A stretch of DNA of 7,177 bases from Chitinophagales bacterium (lineage in GTDB: Bacteria > Bacteroidota > Bacteroidia > Chitinophagales > UBA8649), in NCBI GenBank assembly GCA_016777395.1, contig JADHRO010000107.1, positions 1-7,177 of the forward strand. The letters are read 5' to 3'. A model generated the notes under the pieces. It had not been told where the DNA came from. It saw only the letters and a program-made list of their open reading frames with translations, and did not search any database. Of the stretch, positions 6,401 to 7,177 are shown in pieces. Positions within the stretch are counted from its first letter, which is position 1. Every line of letters starts with the position of its first letter. The position numbers and the translations under genes were made by a program.

Positions 6401-6658
6401 ATGTCTATAAGAAATTTAAGAAAAGAAAGAGTAGGAATTGTTACTAGTACTTCTATGACAAAATCAATTGTTGTTGCAATTGAACAAAAAAAGAAACATA
6501 CGAAGTATGGTAAATTCGTTAAACAAACTAATAAGTTCGTAGCTCATGATGAGAAGGAGGAATGTACAGTTGGGGATACGGTAAAAATTATGGAAACTAG
6601 GCCACTAAGTAAAACAAAGAACTGGCGTTTGGTTGAAGTATTAGAGAAAGCGAAATAA
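6401..6658 (+). CDS. rpsQ: 30S ribosomal protein uS17
   Basis: uS17 is an OB-fold primary binder of 16S rRNA in the small-subunit body, needed early in assembly. It has 85 residues, as in most bacteria. It begins MSIRNLRKERVGIVTSTSMT with the conserved SMTKSIVVAIEQKKKH (residues 18-33), then YGKFVKQTNKFVAHDE (36-51), where the basic loop enters rRNA, and the family signature GDTVKIMETRPLSKTKNWRL (58-77). It starts 23 bases after rpmC with an A at -3 and no Shine-Dalgarno sequence. In the E. coli arrangement this is the last gene of the S10 operon. Here only 30 bases separate it from rplN, the first spc-operon gene, and I see no hairpin that would end transcription. Confidence 0.98.
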   Translation: MSIRNLRKERVGIVTSTSMTKSIVVAIEQKKKHTKYGKFVKQTNKFVAHDEKEECTVGDTVKIMETRPLSKTKNWRLVEVLEKAK

Positions 6659-6688
6659 TTTTTTGATTAAGAAGATTAATATTTAGTC

Positions 6689-7057
6689 ATGATACAACAA
6701 GAATCTAGGTGTAAAGTTGCTGATAACAGTGGTGCGAAAGAAGCACTATGTATTAGAGTTTTAGGTGGTACTAAAAAGAGATACGCGTCAATTGGTGATA
6801 AAATTGTGGTTTCTGTAAAGAAAGCAATGCCTGCAGGTAATATTAAAAAAGGAGCTGTTGCAAAAGCAGTAGTTGTTAGAACAGCTAAAGAAGTTAGACG
6901 ACCTGATGGTTCATACATAAGGTTTGATGATAATGCAGTTGTTTTGTTAAATGCAGCCGGTGAAATGAGAGGTACGCGTATTTTTGGCCCTGTTGCCAGA
7001 GAATTGCGTGAGAAAGATTTCATGAAAATTGTTTCATTAGCACCAGAAGTACTATAA
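6689..7057 (+). CDS. rplN: 50S ribosomal protein uL14
   Basis: uL14 lies on the intersubunit face of the large subunit, forms a bridge to 16S rRNA helix 14 and is the known binding site of the silencing factor RsfS. Its 122 residues are the standard length. It begins MIQQESRCKVADNSGAKEAL (residues 1-20) and carries CIRVLGGTKKRYASIGDKIV (21-40), AVVVRTAKEVRRPDGSYIRF (60-79, the family signature region) and GTRIFGPVARELREKDFMKI (95-114). In E. coli it begins the spc operon, which has its own promoter and an S8-binding site near the rplN-rplX-rplE junctions. Here it appears to continue from rpsQ. No Shine-Dalgarno sequence precedes it, and a G stands at -3. Confidence 0.98.
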   Translation: MIQQESRCKVADNSGAKEALCIRVLGGTKKRYASIGDKIVVSVKKAMPAGNIKKGAVAKAVVVRTAKEVRRPDGSYIRFDDNAVVLLNAAGEMRGTRIFGPVARELREKDFMKIVSLAPEVL

Positions 7058-7067
7058 ACTATTTACG

Positions 7068-7177
7068 ATGGCGAAATTAAAATTAAAAAAAGGAGATACA
7101 GTAAAAGTAATTACTGGAAACAATAAAGGATCAACTGGAGAAATCTTAAAGGTTTTAACAGATGAGGGAAAAGTTAT
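7068..7177 (+). CDS. rplX: 50S ribosomal protein uL24, 3'-truncated by the window edge
   Basis: uL24 is one of the two initiator proteins of large-subunit assembly and lies near the exit-tunnel rim. Only the first 36 codons and two bases of the next are in the window. The visible peptide begins MAKLKLKKGDTVKVITGNNK and continues GSTGEILKVLTDEGKV, which is the KOW motif (about residues 7-33) that defines the family, with Gly9, Asp10, Gly21 and Gly24 in place. The position 10 bases after rplN is the expected one. The ATG is preceded by an A at -3 and no Shine-Dalgarno sequence. The rest of the gene, and presumably rplE, lies beyond the right edge. Confidence 0.95.
   Translation, partial: MAKLKLKKGDTVKVITGNNKGSTGEILKVLTDEGKV

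Noticed and set aside
6656..6679. T-run (6659-6664) after rpsQ as a terminator, and the repeat GATTAA GAA GATTAA (6665-6679).
   Set aside because: No GC-rich or other stable hairpin precedes the T-run, and the following gene continues the same cluster. The 6-base direct repeat is within chance for AT-rich DNA.
6676..7023. Open frame of 115 codons on the minus strand over rplN.
   Set aside because: It is antisense to the conserved uL14 gene along almost its whole length; the composition is that expected from the reverse of a lysine/arginine-rich gene.
1..7177. Mobile elements, CRISPR arrays, tRNA or rRNA genes, riboswitches, or an embedded foreign gene.
   Set aside because: No such structure was seen on either strand; gaps are at most 41 bases and every gene belongs to the expected conserved cluster.

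Overview
The window is a stretch of the core ribosomal-protein gene cluster of a member of the Bacteroidota. Three things point to that phylum: the low-GC, AGA-arginine-rich coding, the near-total lack of Shine-Dalgarno sequences in front of very highly expressed genes, and the protein sequences themselves (for example uL22 beginning MGARK, uL4 with KQYLANQRQGTHKSKERNE, bL29 with NHAVSPIENP). The proteins look most like those of Flavobacteriia or Cytophagia, but I cannot decide the class from this window.

Layout, all on the + strand: the 3' three-quarters of fusA (1-1554, start outside the window), then rpsJ, rplC, rplD, rplW, rplB, rpsS, rplV, rpsC, rplP, rpmC, rpsQ, rplN and the first 36 codons of rplX, which runs off the right edge. 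This is the canonical S10 operon order passing into the start of the spc operon (rplN, rplX), with fusA from the str operon directly in front. No tuf gene lies between fusA and rpsJ. Coding density is very high: gaps range from 1 to 41 bases and no non-coding stretch approaches 300 bases. I see no internal terminator or convincing promoter, so the whole window is probably transcribed together.

The products work together in translation. EF-G drives translocation. uL3, uL4, uL23, uL2, uL22, uL16, bL29, uL14 and uL24 build the large subunit, including the peptidyl-transferase surroundings, the exit tunnel and its rim, and the bridge to the small subunit. uS10, uS19, uS3 and uS17 belong to the small-subunit head and body.

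I looked for an unusual or undescribed system and did not find one. All complete genes are intact, of normal length and in the expected order. The observations in Part 2 are modest: a run of four in-frame stop codons after fusA, initiation without Shine-Dalgarno sequences, a one-base rplC/rplD junction, substitutions in uL3 and uL4 relative to Escherichia coli that are probably lineage-typical, and a pair of small palindromes.
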